The translations under genes and the position numbers were made by a program. Source: Clostridiales bacterium (GTDB lineage Bacteria > Bacillota > Clostridia > Christensenellales > Christensenellaceae). From it: 64,000 nucleotides of DNA. The notes beneath the pieces are model-generated. The model was not told the origin of the DNA, ran no database searches, and saw only the letters and a program-made list of their open reading frames with translations. The stretch is from positions 62,001 to 126,000 of the forward strand of contig SVGZ01000005.1 in NCBI GenBank assembly GCA_015056045.1, given 5' to 3'. Positions 44,044 to 52,775 of the stretch are shown here, piece after piece; the first letter of the stretch is position 1, and each line of letters begins with the position of its first letter.

Positions 44044-45094
44044 ATTAGAACAATTCGAAAAACGATATCACGAGATCACAGAGCGCCTGTCGCTTCCCGA
44101 AGTCGCTGCGGATATGGCGGAATATACGAAACTCCTCCGTGAACACGCTGCCATGGAAGAGATCGTTTCCAAATTTGCCGCATATAAAACGGCGCTGCAG
44201 GAAGCGGAAGACATCGCCGAAATGAAGGCAGAAGCAGATGAAGAGATGCTCCTCCTTATCGAAGCGGAAGCGGAAGAGCTTGCGGAAAGAACGGCAAGGC
44301 TTGAAGATGAATTAAAGCTGCTCCTTGTTCCCAAAGACCCGGATGCAGACAGAAACGTCATCCTTGAGATCCGTGCAGGAACAGGCGGTGAGGAAGCTGC
44401 ACTTTTCGGCGTAGATCTTCTTAGGATGTACACACGCTATGCAGAACGCCATAAACTCAAACTCGAATATATTTCCACAAACTTTACGGAGCTTGGCGGT
44501 GTCAAGGAAGTCATCGTCGGCGTTAAGGGCAAAGGCGCTTTTGCCAAGCTGAAATACGAAAGCGGCGTTCACCGTGTACAGAGAGTTCCCGAAACGGAAT
44601 CCGGCGGAAGGATCCATACTTCTGCGGCAACGGTTGCCGTTATGCCCGAAGCGGAAGATGTTGAGATCGATATTAACCCCAATGACCTGAAGATCGATGT
44701 ATACAGATCGGGTGGTCATGGCGGTCAAGGTGTCAATACGACGGACTCGGCTGTCCGCATTACGCATTTGCCGACGGGTGTCGTCGTTACCTGTCAGGAT
44801 GAGCGTTCGCAGCTCAAAAATAAAGACAGAGCGCTGAAAGTTCTTCGCAGCCGTCTTTATGCGATGAAAAAAGAAGAAGCAGACAGAGAATATTCCGAAG
44901 CGAGAAAAACACAGGTCGGCAGCGGCGATAGAAGCGAACGCATTCGCACCTATAACTTCCCGCAGGGCAGAGTCACCGATCACAGAGTCGGCTTGACGCT
45001 CTATAAACTCGAAGCCTTCCTCGATGGCGATATGGATGAGATCCTCGAGGCACTTGCCCGTGCGGAAGCAGAAAGCCGTATGGAAGAAGCTTAA
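44030..45094 (+). CDS. prfA: Peptide chain release factor 1
   Basis: The ATG at 44030 gives the expected [16 protein letters not shown] start; upstream in-frame starts lie deep in prmC. The 354-residue protein has the GGQ loop [19 protein letters not shown] near 229-247 and the codon-recognition tripeptide region near residues 185-195 ([14 protein letters not shown], PxT type). RF1 ends translation at UAA and UAG. The neighbouring prmC modifies the GGQ glutamine. Confidence 0.96.
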   Translation: MLIDKLEQFEKRYHEITERLSLPEVAADMAEYTKLLREHAAMEEIVSKFAAYKTALQEAEDIAEMKAEADEEMLLLIEAEAEELAERTARLEDELKLLLVPKDPDADRNVILEIRAGTGGEEAALFGVDLLRMYTRYAERHKLKLEYISTNFTELGGVKEVIVGVKGKGAFAKLKYESGVHRVQRVPETESGGRIHTSAATVAVMPEAEDVEIDINPNDLKIDVYRSGGHGGQGVNTTDSAVRITHLPTGVVVTCQDERSQLKNKDRALKVLRSRLYAMKKEEADREYSEARKTQVGSGDRSERIRTYNFPQGRVTDHRVGLTLYKLEAFLDGDMDEILEALARAEAESRMEEA

Positions 45095-45099
45095 AAAAT

Positions 45100-46137
45100 A
45101 TGAAAACAGAGATTTTTGACCTGAAAACTGAATATGATAAAGGTCTTGAGACAGCGGCAAAAGCGATCGCCGATGGAAAACTGGTCGGTTTTCCGACGGA
45201 AACGGTCTATGGTCTTGGCGCAGATGCCATGAATGAAGAGGCTGTCCGTTCGATCTATCTGGCAAAAGGCAGACCTTCCAACAATCCGCTGATCGTTCAT
45301 ATTTACAAATTTGAACAGCTTGATGCGCTTGTTTCCGAAGTGCCCGAAAAAGCGGAAAAACTCCTGCGTGTTTTCTGGCCGGGTCCTTTTACAGCGGTTT
45401 TGAATAAAAAGCCCGAGGTCAACGATACCGTCAGCGGTGGTCTGAAAACGGTGGCAGTCCGTATGCCTGCTCACGCAATGGCGCGCGAACTGATCAAAAG
45501 AAGCGGAAAGCTCATTGCAGCGCCTTCGGCAAACCTTTCGGGAAAACCGAGCCCGACAACGGCACAGCACGTCATCGATGATTTTATGGGGAAGATCCCC
45601 GTCATTTTAGATGGAGGAAGTGCAGATGTCGGCCTTGAATCGACGGTCTGCGATCTGCGCGGAGATGTTCCGATCGTTTTGCGACCCGGTGGTGTCACAG
45701 CGGAAATGATCAGAAGCGTTGCAGGCGATGTAATGATCTCTCCCGGTGTATTGGAAGAGCTGAAAGAAGGCGAAAAGGCGCTTTCCCCGGGGATGCTCTA
45801 TAAGCATTATTCGCCGAAGGCCGAGGTTTTTTTAGCCATGGGCGGTGAAGAAAAAGAGCTTGCAGGACGCATCAATATCCTGTATGATAAGTGTATCAAA
45901 GAAGGTAGAAAGAGCGAAATATTCTGTATGGAAGCAAGCCGCAGTCTTTATGGGGAAAGAAATTGCCGCTTGCTTGGTAAAAATGCAGAAGAAATTGCCG
46001 CATCGCTTTTTTCGGAGCTCAGGCTTGCCGATGAACGCGGTGTGGAGGTCGTTCTTTTTGAAGGACTCAGTACAGATGGTATCGGGCTTGCCGTTATGAA
46101 CCGCATGATCCGTGCAGCAGGTTTTAAGCTGATCTGA
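45100..46137 (+). CDS. ywlC: L-threonylcarbamoyladenylate synthase (Sua5/YwlC type)
   Basis: This enzyme makes threonylcarbamoyl-AMP for the t6A37 tRNA modification. The 345-residue length and C-terminal Sua5 domain place it in the long YwlC/Sua5 form. Motifs include PTETVYGLGADAMNEEAV, KGRPSNNPL and SANLSGKPSPTT. It lies 5 bases after prfA; no strong ribosome site is seen, so translation is probably coupled. Confidence 0.94.
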   Translation: MKTEIFDLKTEYDKGLETAAKAIADGKLVGFPTETVYGLGADAMNEEAVRSIYLAKGRPSNNPLIVHIYKFEQLDALVSEVPEKAEKLLRVFWPGPFTAVLNKKPEVNDTVSGGLKTVAVRMPAHAMARELIKRSGKLIAAPSANLSGKPSPTTAQHVIDDFMGKIPVILDGGSADVGLESTVCDLRGDVPIVLRPGGVTAEMIRSVAGDVMISPGVLEELKEGEKALSPGMLYKHYSPKAEVFLAMGGEEKELAGRINILYDKCIKEGRKSEIFCMEASRSLYGERNCRLLGKNAEEIAASLFSELRLADERGVEVVLFEGLSTDGIGLAVMNRMIRAAGFKLI

Positions 46138-46150
46138 GAAAGGGAATGTC

Positions 46151-46606
46151 TTGAAAAATATTTTATTTGTTTGCACCGGCAATACCTGCCGAAGCTATAT
46201 GGCCGAAGCGATCATGGCGGAGGAAATAGAGAAAGCTGAGCTTCCGTTTAAGGTCGATTCCGCAGGCACTTTTGCGGCAGATGGTGCGCCAGCATCGAAA
46301 AATGCAGAGCTTGCGCTTGAAAACCTCGGCTATGAGCCGGAAAAACACCGCTCCAAACCGCTTTCGAAAAAGCTTATCGATTGGGCTGATATTATTTTTG
46401 CGATGGAAGCGACACATGTAGAGATCGTTTGCGCGATGTTCCCCGAAGCAGCGGAAAAAACGCATACACTCCTTGGCTATACGGCCGGAATTGGCGGTTT
46501 CCCGGGTGAAGGCTACGATATTTCCGATCCTTACGGCGGCGATGAAGAAGAATATATGCAGTGTGCTGTGCAGCTTCGTGAAGCTATCCGTACCTTGCTT
46601 GATTAA
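46151..46606 (+). CDS. ywlE: Low-molecular-weight protein phosphatase, arginine-phosphatase-like
   Basis: The 151-residue protein starts MKNILFVCTGNTCRSYMAEA, the CX5R active-site loop, with threonine in the position that makes YwlE selective for phosphoarginine. The general acid Asp is in SDPYGG near residue 118. It probably removes arginine phosphates in the McsB/YwlE pathway, but tyrosine phosphatase activity cannot be excluded. The TTG start follows AAAGGGAATG. A terminator follows. Confidence 0.88.
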   Translation: MKNILFVCTGNTCRSYMAEAIMAEEIEKAELPFKVDSAGTFAADGAPASKNAELALENLGYEPEKHRSKPLSKKLIDWADIIFAMEATHVEIVCAMFPEAAEKTHTLLGYTAGIGGFPGEGYDISDPYGGDEEEYMQCAVQLREAIRTLLD

Positions 46607-46612
46607 AAAACG

Positions 46613-46641
46613 AACGGGACTTGTATAAGACCCGTTTTTTT
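46613..46641 (+). terminator. Terminator after ywlE
   Basis: AACGGG-ACTTGTATAAGA-CCCGTT followed by a T-run. Confidence 0.8.
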
Positions 46642-46658
46642 ATGAAAGAGAGACAGCT

Positions 46659-47855
46659 ATGAGAAAGACAAAAACACATTTTGCGTTCTTTTGCGTGCTG
46701 ACGCTTTTCTGTATTTCCGCAGGAATGGCGCATCCGATCACGCCGACGATGATCGTCGAAAGAAGCCTTGACAGTTCGATCTTTGGCGTGGCAATGGCGG
46801 CAGTACAATGCACGATGTTTTTATTTGCGCCGTTTTGGGGCAAGCTTTGCGAATATATCCCGACAAGAACGATCATTACGGTCTGCGTTTTCGGTTATTC
46901 CATCGGGCAGATAATTTTCGGCAGTGCCTATTCCGAGGCAATGGTCATCGGCGGCAGAATGTTTGCGGGTGTTTTCACCTCGGGTGTTTATACAGCTTTT
47001 TCAAATTATACGATCAATACTTCGCCGGATGCCGTTCTTCGCGGGAAAAATCTCACGATCTACCTGACGATAAGCTCCGTTGGGGATGCCGTCGGTTATT
47101 TTGTCGGCGGAATGCTTGGTCTTATCTCGATCGAAACGACGTTTACCGTACAGGTTTCTCTTTTGATCCTTGCGGCAATTCTGTTCTTCATTTTCTGCTC
47201 AGACGATACGGAAATGAAAGCAAAACCGACGGAAAAGCTTCGCTTCGGCAATGTCAATCCCTTTGCGGCGCTGCTTTCCGCAAAAGATTTCCTGACGCCG
47301 ATGCTGATCCTTATTTTTGCGCTTGTGGCTCTGGGTGCAATGGGGCAGTTTGCCTTTGAACAGGTCTTCAATTATTACCTGAAGGATCAGATGGGACTTT
47401 CCTCTGCCTATAACGGCATTTTCAAGGCGATCATTGCGATCGTCGGGCTGATTGCCAACAGCACGATCTGTATGTGGATGCTGAAAAAGACGGACATCAA
47501 CCGAAGCTTTATCTGGATTGTTTTCGGCTGTACGCTTCCGCTTGGGCTGATTTTGTTCTTTGAAAAATGGCTCATTCCCTTTGCGGCGATGGATATTCTT
47601 TTCTTTGCGGTCAATACGGTGCGCACACCGCTTTTGCAGAATATGGCTGCAGGCAGAGCAAGACCTGAAACGAGCAACCGTGTTATGGGCTTTTACCAAT
47701 CGATGACCTCACTCGGTGCGATCACGGGTTCGCTTTTTGCGGGATTGATCTATGACACAAACGAAAAATCGCCTTTCTATTTCGCTTTTCTTGTCTTTGT
47801 GCTTTCCTGCCTGATCGCAATGATCTATTTATCAAAATATAAAAAGGAAAAATAA
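46659..47855 (+). CDS. Major facilitator superfamily transporter
   Basis: The 398-residue protein has about 12 hydrophobic helices. It opens with a short cytoplasmic tail and a first helix after FAFFCVLTLFCISAGMAHP, and a basic end follows helix 12. It is probably a drug or small-molecule exporter, judging only by family. Terminators lie on both sides, so it is transcribed alone. Confidence 0.85.
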   Translation: MRKTKTHFAFFCVLTLFCISAGMAHPITPTMIVERSLDSSIFGVAMAAVQCTMFLFAPFWGKLCEYIPTRTIITVCVFGYSIGQIIFGSAYSEAMVIGGRMFAGVFTSGVYTAFSNYTINTSPDAVLRGKNLTIYLTISSVGDAVGYFVGGMLGLISIETTFTVQVSLLILAAILFFIFCSDDTEMKAKPTEKLRFGNVNPFAALLSAKDFLTPMLILIFALVALGAMGQFAFEQVFNYYLKDQMGLSSAYNGIFKAIIAIVGLIANSTICMWMLKKTDINRSFIWIVFGCTLPLGLILFFEKWLIPFAAMDILFFAVNTVRTPLLQNMAAGRARPETSNRVMGFYQSMTSLGAITGSLFAGLIYDTNEKSPFYFAFLVFVLSCLIAMIYLSKYKKEK

Positions 47856-47862
47856 AAAATGA

Positions 47863-47896
47863 CCGGCTTTTGCAAAACGCATGAGCCGGTTTTTTG
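47863..47896 (+). terminator. Terminator after the MFS gene
   Basis: ACCGGCT...AGCCGGT with a long loop, followed by six T. It overlaps the end of the convergent HTH gene and may serve both. Confidence 0.78.
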
Positions 47897-48259
47897 TTAA
47901 TGGATATTGGCCAAAAGTTCCTCCGCAGGAACACCGAATAGCTTTGCCAGGGCGAGAAGATTTGATGTGCTTGGTTCGGAAATGCCGCTTTCCCATTTGG
48001 AAACAGCCTGCCTGCTGATGCCAAGATGTTCCGCAACAAATTCCTGTGTCATTTTGCGTTCGGTACGGTATTCCCTCAGGGTTTCGCCCAAAGATTTTTT
48101 GATGGCATGCTGTTCTTTTCTTGCGTCGGCAGAGTTGATGTATTTTCTGAGCGCTTTGACGAGAAGAATAAAGAGATAGATAAACGAACAAAGAGAAATA
48201 AGACCGAGTATGAGCCAAAGGATGATTGCGAAGGATATGCCGGATGCAGCTGGTGCCAT
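47897..48259 (-). CDS. Membrane-anchored HTH (XRE) regulator
   Basis: The ATG at 48259 follows AAAGGAGA by 7 bases. The 120-residue product has an N-terminal membrane helix (FAIILWLILGLISLCSFIYL) and a C-terminal Cro/C1-type HTH (LREYRTERKMTQEFVAEHLG, VSKWE). A membrane-anchored XRE protein could sense the membrane or bind DNA near it. It is divergent from the DUF6442-XRE pair and shares the 186-base intergenic region that contains the operators. Confidence 0.82.
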   Translation of the reverse strand: MAPAASGISFAIILWLILGLISLCSFIYLFILLVKALRKYINSADARKEQHAIKKSLGETLREYRTERKMTQEFVAEHLGISRQAVSKWESGISEPSTSNLLALAKLFGVPAEELLANIH

Positions 48260-48357
48260 GATAAGATCTCCTTTTGTTTTTTCAGGCATATTGTACCGAA
48301 AATCTCTGCATCCATCCACCAACTATCGCGCAATTTTTGGTTGCGGCGATATTTTGC

Positions 48358-48429
48358 CAAGAAAACTTTGCAAAAGTATTGACAAGTAAACTTGGCAAAG
48401 ATATAATTTGGTTATGACAAGAAAACTTG
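48358..48429 (+). promoter_or_regulatory. Consensus promoter with three CAAG-N4-CTTG operators
   Basis: TTGACA (48379-48384) and TATAAT (48402-48407) are 17 bases apart, a perfect consensus. CAAGAAAACTTTG (48358), CAAGTAAACTTG (48383) and CAAGAAAACTTG (48418) are near-identical palindromes covering the -35, spacer and start region. They are probably sites for the downstream or divergent XRE repressor. Confidence 0.82.
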
Positions 48430-48445
48430 GCACAAGGAGATTGGA

Positions 48446-48781
48446 ATGAAAAAAGAAGAAATTCTGCAGAAAAGCAGAGAAGAAAACAAAGGGAAACTGG
48501 ATGAAAGAGAACTCGCCGTTTTTGGGCGTGCTTCGCGCGTTGGTATGCTTGCGGGTGCATTGCTCTGCGTTGCGCTTGTTCTTATCGGTGAGCTTATCCT
48601 TGATGAACCGATCATTTCGCTGACGGCATGGCTGGTCTATTTCACCATGCAGGGCAGCAGCAACCTCGTCTTATATAAACATCTGAAAAACAGTTCAAAG
48701 CTCATTTACGGCATTGTCGAGATCATTTTTGCCATTGCTTTTGCTGTTGCGGTTTGCATGAAGGCGGTCAGCCATGGATGA
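48446..48781 (+). CDS. DUF6442-like membrane protein
   Basis: The 111-residue protein starts MKKEEILQKSREENKGKLDERE and has three hydrophobic segments. It matches the DUF6442 family, found as the first gene of small two-gene units with an XRE regulator. An AAGGAGA site precedes the ATG. It overlaps the XRE gene by 8 bases. The function is unknown. Confidence 0.8.
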   Translation: MKKEEILQKSREENKGKLDERELAVFGRASRVGMLAGALLCVALVLIGELILDEPIISLTAWLVYFTMQGSSNLVLYKHLKNSSKLIYGIVEIIFAIAFAVAVCMKAVSHG

Positions 48782-48980
48782 TAAACTGATCTTAAAGAAC
48801 CACTTAAAAGAAGTGCGCATGGAAAAAGGGCTTTCGCAGAATCAGCTTGCGGAAATGGTCGGCGTTTCGCGGAATACGATCAGTTCGATCGAAACGGGGC
48901 AGTTTAACCCGACGGCAAAACTTGCGCTGATCCTCTGCATCGCACTTGATAAAAAGTTTGAAGAACTATTCTATTTTTAA
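48774..48980 (+). CDS. Small XRE-family repressor
   Basis: The 68-residue protein is almost entirely a helix-turn-helix (LSQNQLAEMVGVSRNTISSIETGQFNPT) with a short tail. It resembles the YozG/Xre-type compact repressors. It is coupled to DUF6442 and is the likely ligand of the three palindromes upstream, giving autoregulation. Confidence 0.88.
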   Translation: MDDKLILKNHLKEVRMEKGLSQNQLAEMVGVSRNTISSIETGQFNPTAKLALILCIALDKKFEELFYF

Positions 48981-48988
48981 GCAAAAGA

Positions 48989-49018
48989 AAAACTCCGAAT
49001 TTCTTCGGAGTTTCTTTG
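48989..49018. terminator. Terminator between the XRE and DUF362 genes
   Basis: AAACTCCG-AATTTCT-TCGGAGTTT with T-rich tails on both sides lies between convergent genes. Confidence 0.8.
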
Positions 49019-49025
49019 TTTCATC

Positions 49026-49889
49026 TCAGAGCTCGATAAGTTCGTATTCTCTTGTGCCGTAGCCGTGTTCAGCAGCTGTTTCAACTGTGAGGACACCATC
49101 AAGAGATTCGATGCGTTCGATGAGGTGTGCTTTGCCCGGGTCGTCGGATTTGTAAACGAGGTCGAGGCAAGCCTGATCGATAGCGATCGGGTCATCGGAA
49201 GCGAGGATGCCGATATCTGCCATGCAGGGATCTTCAGCAACAGCGCAGCAGTCGCAGTCAACAGACATATTCATCATGACGTTGACATAGACGCATTTGC
49301 CTTTGAAGTATTCGATGACGGAGCCTGCAGCATCAGCCATGGATTTGAGGAAGGATTTGTGGTCTGCGCCGAAGAAGTTTTCCATGCAGCCGGAACCGTG
49401 GATGTAGCCCTTGCCATAGGAAGAAGCGACACCGATCGAGAGCTGCTTTAATGCACCGCCGTAACCGCCCATCGGGTGACCTTTGAAATGGGAAAGGACG
49501 AGCATGGAATCATAGTTAGCGATGTTTTTGCCAACGTAGTTCTTTTTGATCATCTTGCCGTTCGGAATATCGAGTTCAAGGTCCGGGCCTTCGCCATCGA
49601 GGATGTCAACTTTGAAATATTTGGACCAGCCGTGGTTTTCCATCAGCTTGATGTGGTCTTCTGTTTTATAGCGCTGACCTTCGTAAGCTGTGTTGCATTC
49701 AACGATCGTGCCGTCTACGAGTTCAACCATCGGTTTCCAGAGTTCGGGGCCGATATAGTTCTGGTTGCCTTCTTCGCCGGAGTGGATCTTAACAGCTACT
49801 TTGCCGGGGAGTTCTTTGCCAACGAGCTTATAGAGCTCAACAACTTTTTCGGGCGTGATTTCGCGTGTGAAATATACTTTTGCTGCCAT
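49026..49889 (-). CDS. DUF362 family protein
   Basis: The 287-residue protein matches DUF362 (VAVKIHSGEEGNQNYIGPELW, LSHFKGHPMGGYGGALKQLSIGVA). Many members are fused to or flanked by 4Fe-4S ferredoxin domains; here only a loose cysteine cluster (DCDCCAVAEDPC) near residue 222 is seen. A GGAGG-like site precedes the ATG. Function is not established. It lies 41 bases after the amidohydrolase gene on the same strand and may be in the same unit. Confidence 0.85.
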   Translation of the reverse strand: MAAKVYFTREITPEKVVELYKLVGKELPGKVAVKIHSGEEGNQNYIGPELWKPMVELVDGTIVECNTAYEGQRYKTEDHIKLMENHGWSKYFKVDILDGEGPDLELDIPNGKMIKKNYVGKNIANYDSMLVLSHFKGHPMGGYGGALKQLSIGVASSYGKGYIHGSGCMENFFGADHKSFLKSMADAAGSVIEYFKGKCVYVNVMMNMSVDCDCCAVAEDPCMADIGILASDDPIAIDQACLDLVYKSDDPGKAHLIERIESLDGVLTVETAAEHGYGTREYELIEL

Positions 49890-49930
49890 ATTTTTATCCT
49901 CCGATAATAATATTTCTTATTCTGTCCAAA

Positions 49931-50776
49931 TTAAAGATTGTAATACTTCGCTGCGTTATCGACAAAGAGTTTATGCAGCTGTTCGGGTGTTGCATCCGAA
50001 AGGATATCGAGGAGTGTTGCCATCTGGCGTTCGGGGTTGGAGTTTCTTGTGGAAACCGGCCAGTCGGAAGCATAGATGACTCTGTCCCAGCCGAAAACAT
50101 CGATGCTGTGGCGGATGTAAGGTGCGATATCTTCCTTTGTCCAATTCGGGTCAGCGGCTTCTGTTGCGATGCTGGAGATCTTCATCGTGAGCTGCTTATT
50201 CTGTGCCATCTTTTCGATGTCCTTTGCCCAAACGTCAAAGAGCTTCTGCTGTACCGGAGGTTTGCCCATGTGGTCTAAAATCAGCGGAATATCTTCACCG
50301 ATCTTATCGAGGAAGCGGATAACGCCGCCGTTCTGGTTGAAGCTTGTGCCCAAAACAAAGCCGTAGCCATACTGTTTTAACAGGCGAACGCCGTCGATCA
50401 TATCGTCTTTGACATATGCCATGCCGTCGGGATCGGAGAAATGTGCCTGACGGATGCCTTTGACGATGGGATGTTTTTTGATCTCATCGAGGTCATAAGC
50501 TGCATTTTTGCCCTTGGATAAGGGAGCCCATGCGACCATGGCGACGAGCTTCGGGTGTTCCTCGGCGAGTTTTTCCATGAGTTCGATCTCGGGCATGAAT
50601 GTATCAACGCCTCTGCCGAATTCCATGTGAACGATCTTGTCTACCTTGACGCTGCCGCAGGCTTCGAGAAATTCTTTCGGTGTGCCGTGAACGCCAAAGG
50701 GGTTGGGTCTTTTATCAAACGGGGGAACAGTATCCCAAAGGTGAACGTGTGTATCAATTACACCGTAATCGAGCAT
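49931..50776 (-). CDS. Amidohydrolase-family (COG3618-like) metal-dependent hydrolase
   Basis: The 281-residue protein has the family's metal ligands: DTHVHLWD at the N terminus, LDHMGKP near residue 178 and YASDWPVS near residue 244. This clan includes sugar-lactone hydrolases such as rhamnono- and fuconolactonase. A role in sugar-acid metabolism would fit the dehydratase genes 8 kb further on, but that link is inferred. It is transcribed ahead of the DUF362 gene. Confidence 0.85.
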   Translation of the reverse strand: MLDYGVIDTHVHLWDTVPPFDKRPNPFGVHGTPKEFLEACGSVKVDKIVHMEFGRGVDTFMPEIELMEKLAEEHPKLVAMVAWAPLSKGKNAAYDLDEIKKHPIVKGIRQAHFSDPDGMAYVKDDMIDGVRLLKQYGYGFVLGTSFNQNGGVIRFLDKIGEDIPLILDHMGKPPVQQKLFDVWAKDIEKMAQNKQLTMKISSIATEAADPNWTKEDIAPYIRHSIDVFGWDRVIYASDWPVSTRNSNPERQMATLLDILSDATPEQLHKLFVDNAAKYYNL

Positions 50777-51046
50777 ATTCTTTCTCCTTAGTTTGTTTAA
50801 TAGCTATATGCTTATTATAACAATATCATCATCCGTTGGCAATAAAAATTAAGCAGGAACGGGAAAAAGGCTTAAAAGGATTGAAAAAAATACAATTTTA
50901 TATTATTATATCGATAGAGTGATGGAAAGGTTAATATGACACGATCAGACCCTTTCATTTACCGGGTTTTTTGCCCAGCAATTGTAAAGGGATTGAAAAC
51001 AAACTCTGTTTTTATTAAAAATGGGGCAGAGTATTATTGTGGTCTA
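50777..51046. other. AT-rich divergent intergenic region
   Basis: The gap between the amidohydrolase and iscR holds an AT-rich stretch with reverse promoter-like elements near 50810-50830. A 49-codon open frame from 50936 overlaps the iscR promoter and is probably not a gene. No RNA gene is recognised. Confidence 0.4.
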
Positions 51047-51095
51047 TTGACTTTTTTACGGGTATATTTTATACTTGAGTAAAGTAGTTGGAATT
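51047..51095 (+). promoter_or_regulatory. iscR promoter with IscR-like box
   Basis: TTGACT (51047) and TATACT (51070) are 17 bases apart. Overlapping the -10 and extending downstream, ATACTTGAGTAAAGTAGTTG (51071-51090) matches most positions of the type-1 IscR site ATASYYGACTRWWWYAGTCR. Autoregulation by the downstream Rrf2 protein is likely. Confidence 0.72.
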
Positions 51096-51134
51096 GCTCG
51101 GCAGCTCTCTATTAAGGCAACAGATGAGGTAGAC

Positions 51135-51557
51135 ATGAAATTATCAACAAAAGGAAGATACGGCTTAAGAGCGATCATCGACTTGGCAATGAATGGGCAG
51201 GATGGCCCCGTACCGATCAGTTCGATCGCGAGCAGACAGTCGCTTTCGGAGAGTTATCTCGAACAGCTGATGGCAAAACTGAAAAAAGCGGGACTCGTTA
51301 CGAGCATCAGAGGCGCACAGGGTGGTTATTTCCTTGCGAAATCTTCGGATGAAATTTCGGTCGGTGATATCCTCCGCGCGCTGGAAGGCGATATCAACCC
51401 CGTCGATTGCATTGCCTTAACACAGGATGGCAAGCTGAAATGCAAAAATTCCAGCCTCTGTGTCAGCAAATACGTATGGAAGCGCATCAATGACAGTATT
51501 ACGGAAACAGTTGATGCGATCAAGCTCAGCACACTTCTTGAAGAGACATTACAATAG
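51135..51557 (+). CDS. iscR: Rrf2-family Fe-S regulator (IscR-like)
   Basis: The start at 51135 follows GAGGT by 5 bases and gives MKLSTKGRYGLRA, the canonical start. The 140-residue protein has a winged HTH (LSESYLEQLMAKLKKAGL, RGAQGGYFLAK) and cysteines C92, C103 and C109, the positions that bind a 2Fe-2S cluster in IscR. It probably represses or activates the following iscS-iscU genes according to Fe-S supply. Confidence 0.92.
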   Translation: MKLSTKGRYGLRAIIDLAMNGQDGPVPISSIASRQSLSESYLEQLMAKLKKAGLVTSIRGAQGGYFLAKSSDEISVGDILRALEGDINPVDCIALTQDGKLKCKNSSLCVSKYVWKRINDSITETVDAIKLSTLLEETLQ

Positions 51558-51578
51558 TACAATTTAGGAGCGATATAT

Positions 51579-52760
51579 ATGAATAAGACAATTTATCTTG
51601 ACAATGCGGCGACAACACCGACAAAACCCGAAGTTTTGCAGGAAATGCTCCCGTATTTTACAGAGAGTTTCGGAAATCCCTCGAGCGTTTACAGCTTGGG
51701 TCAGCAGAATAAACAGGCAGTTGCACAGGCACGCGAAAGAATCGCAAAGGTTCTCGGCGCACAGGCAAATGAAATCTATTTCACAGCAGGCGGCAGCGAA
51801 TCCGACAACTGGGCGCTGAAAGCAACAGCAGAAGCCTATAAGGATAAGGGCAACCACATCATCACAAGCAAGATCGAACATCATGCTATCCTTCATACCT
51901 GCGAATATTTGGAAAAGCGCGGTTTTGAAGTCAGCTATATCGATGTTGATGAAAACGGCGTCATCAAACTGGATGAACTCGAAGCAGCTATTCGCCCGGA
52001 AACGATCCTGATCTCCGTCATGTTTGCCAACAATGAGATCGGCACGATCGAACCGATCAAAGAAATCGGAGAGATCGCAAAGAAACACGGCGTCCTTTTC
52101 CACACAGACGCGGTGCAGGCTTTCGGTCAGGTTCCGATCAATGTCAAAGAACTCGGCATCGATATGCTTTCCGCAAGCGGCCATAAGCTCAACGGTCCCA
52201 AGGGCATCGGCTTCCTCTATATGAAAAAAGGTCTCAAGGTCAAGAGCTTCGTGCATGGCGGTCAGCAGGAAAGAGGCAGAAGAGCCGGTACTGAAAATGT
52301 TCCCGGTATTGTCGGCATTGGTAAAGCTGCAGAGCTCGCAGGCGAAACAATGGCAGAACGCACAGCAAAAGAAGTTGAGCTCCGCGATTACCTCATTAAC
52401 CGTATTCTTGCGGAAGTTCCCTATGCAAGGCTGAACGGACACAGAGAAAACAGACTCCCGAACAACGCAAACTTCTGCTTCCGCTTCATCGAAGGCGAAT
52501 CCCTTCTCATGTGGCTCGATATGGCGGGGATCTGCGGTTCTTCCGGCAGCGCATGCACATCCGGTTCTCTGGATCCTTCTCACGTTCTTCTGGCGATTGG
52601 CCTTGAACATGAGATCGCACACGGTTCACTCCGTCTGACGCTTTCGGATGCCAATACAAAAGAAGAGATCGATTACGTTATCGACAGTGTCAAAGAAATC
52701 GTTGAAAAGCTGCGCAATATGTCGCCGCTCTACGAAGATTTCGTAAAAAACAACAAATAA
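51579..52760 (+). CDS. iscS: Cysteine desulfurase (NifS/IscS type)
   Basis: The 393-residue PLP enzyme removes sulfur from cysteine for Fe-S assembly. It has the PLP lysine in SGHKLNGPKG near residue 207 and the active-site cysteine in GSSGSACTSGSLDP near residue 326. This is the group I NifS/IscS type. It lies 21 bases after iscR and 15 before iscU. Confidence 0.95.
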   Translation: MNKTIYLDNAATTPTKPEVLQEMLPYFTESFGNPSSVYSLGQQNKQAVAQARERIAKVLGAQANEIYFTAGGSESDNWALKATAEAYKDKGNHIITSKIEHHAILHTCEYLEKRGFEVSYIDVDENGVIKLDELEAAIRPETILISVMFANNEIGTIEPIKEIGEIAKKHGVLFHTDAVQAFGQVPINVKELGIDMLSASGHKLNGPKGIGFLYMKKGLKVKSFVHGGQQERGRRAGTENVPGIVGIGKAAELAGETMAERTAKEVELRDYLINRILAEVPYARLNGHRENRLPNNANFCFRFIEGESLLMWLDMAGICGSSGSACTSGSLDPSHVLLAIGLEHEIAHGSLRLTLSDANTKEEIDYVIDSVKEIVEKLRNMSPLYEDFVKNNK

Positions 52761-52775
52761 ATCTGAGGATATACT

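Noticed and set aside
46659-47855. The two MFS genes as a duplicate pair with 2458-3603
   Set aside because: Apart from family-level features their sequences do not look alike.
50936-51085. 49-codon frame before iscR that might be a leader peptide
   Set aside because: It contains the iscR promoter elements within its sequence and no known leader features, so chance is likelier.
51564-52622. 352-codon reverse-strand frame over iscS
   Set aside because: It lies antisense to a well-supported cysteine desulfurase and shows no family features.
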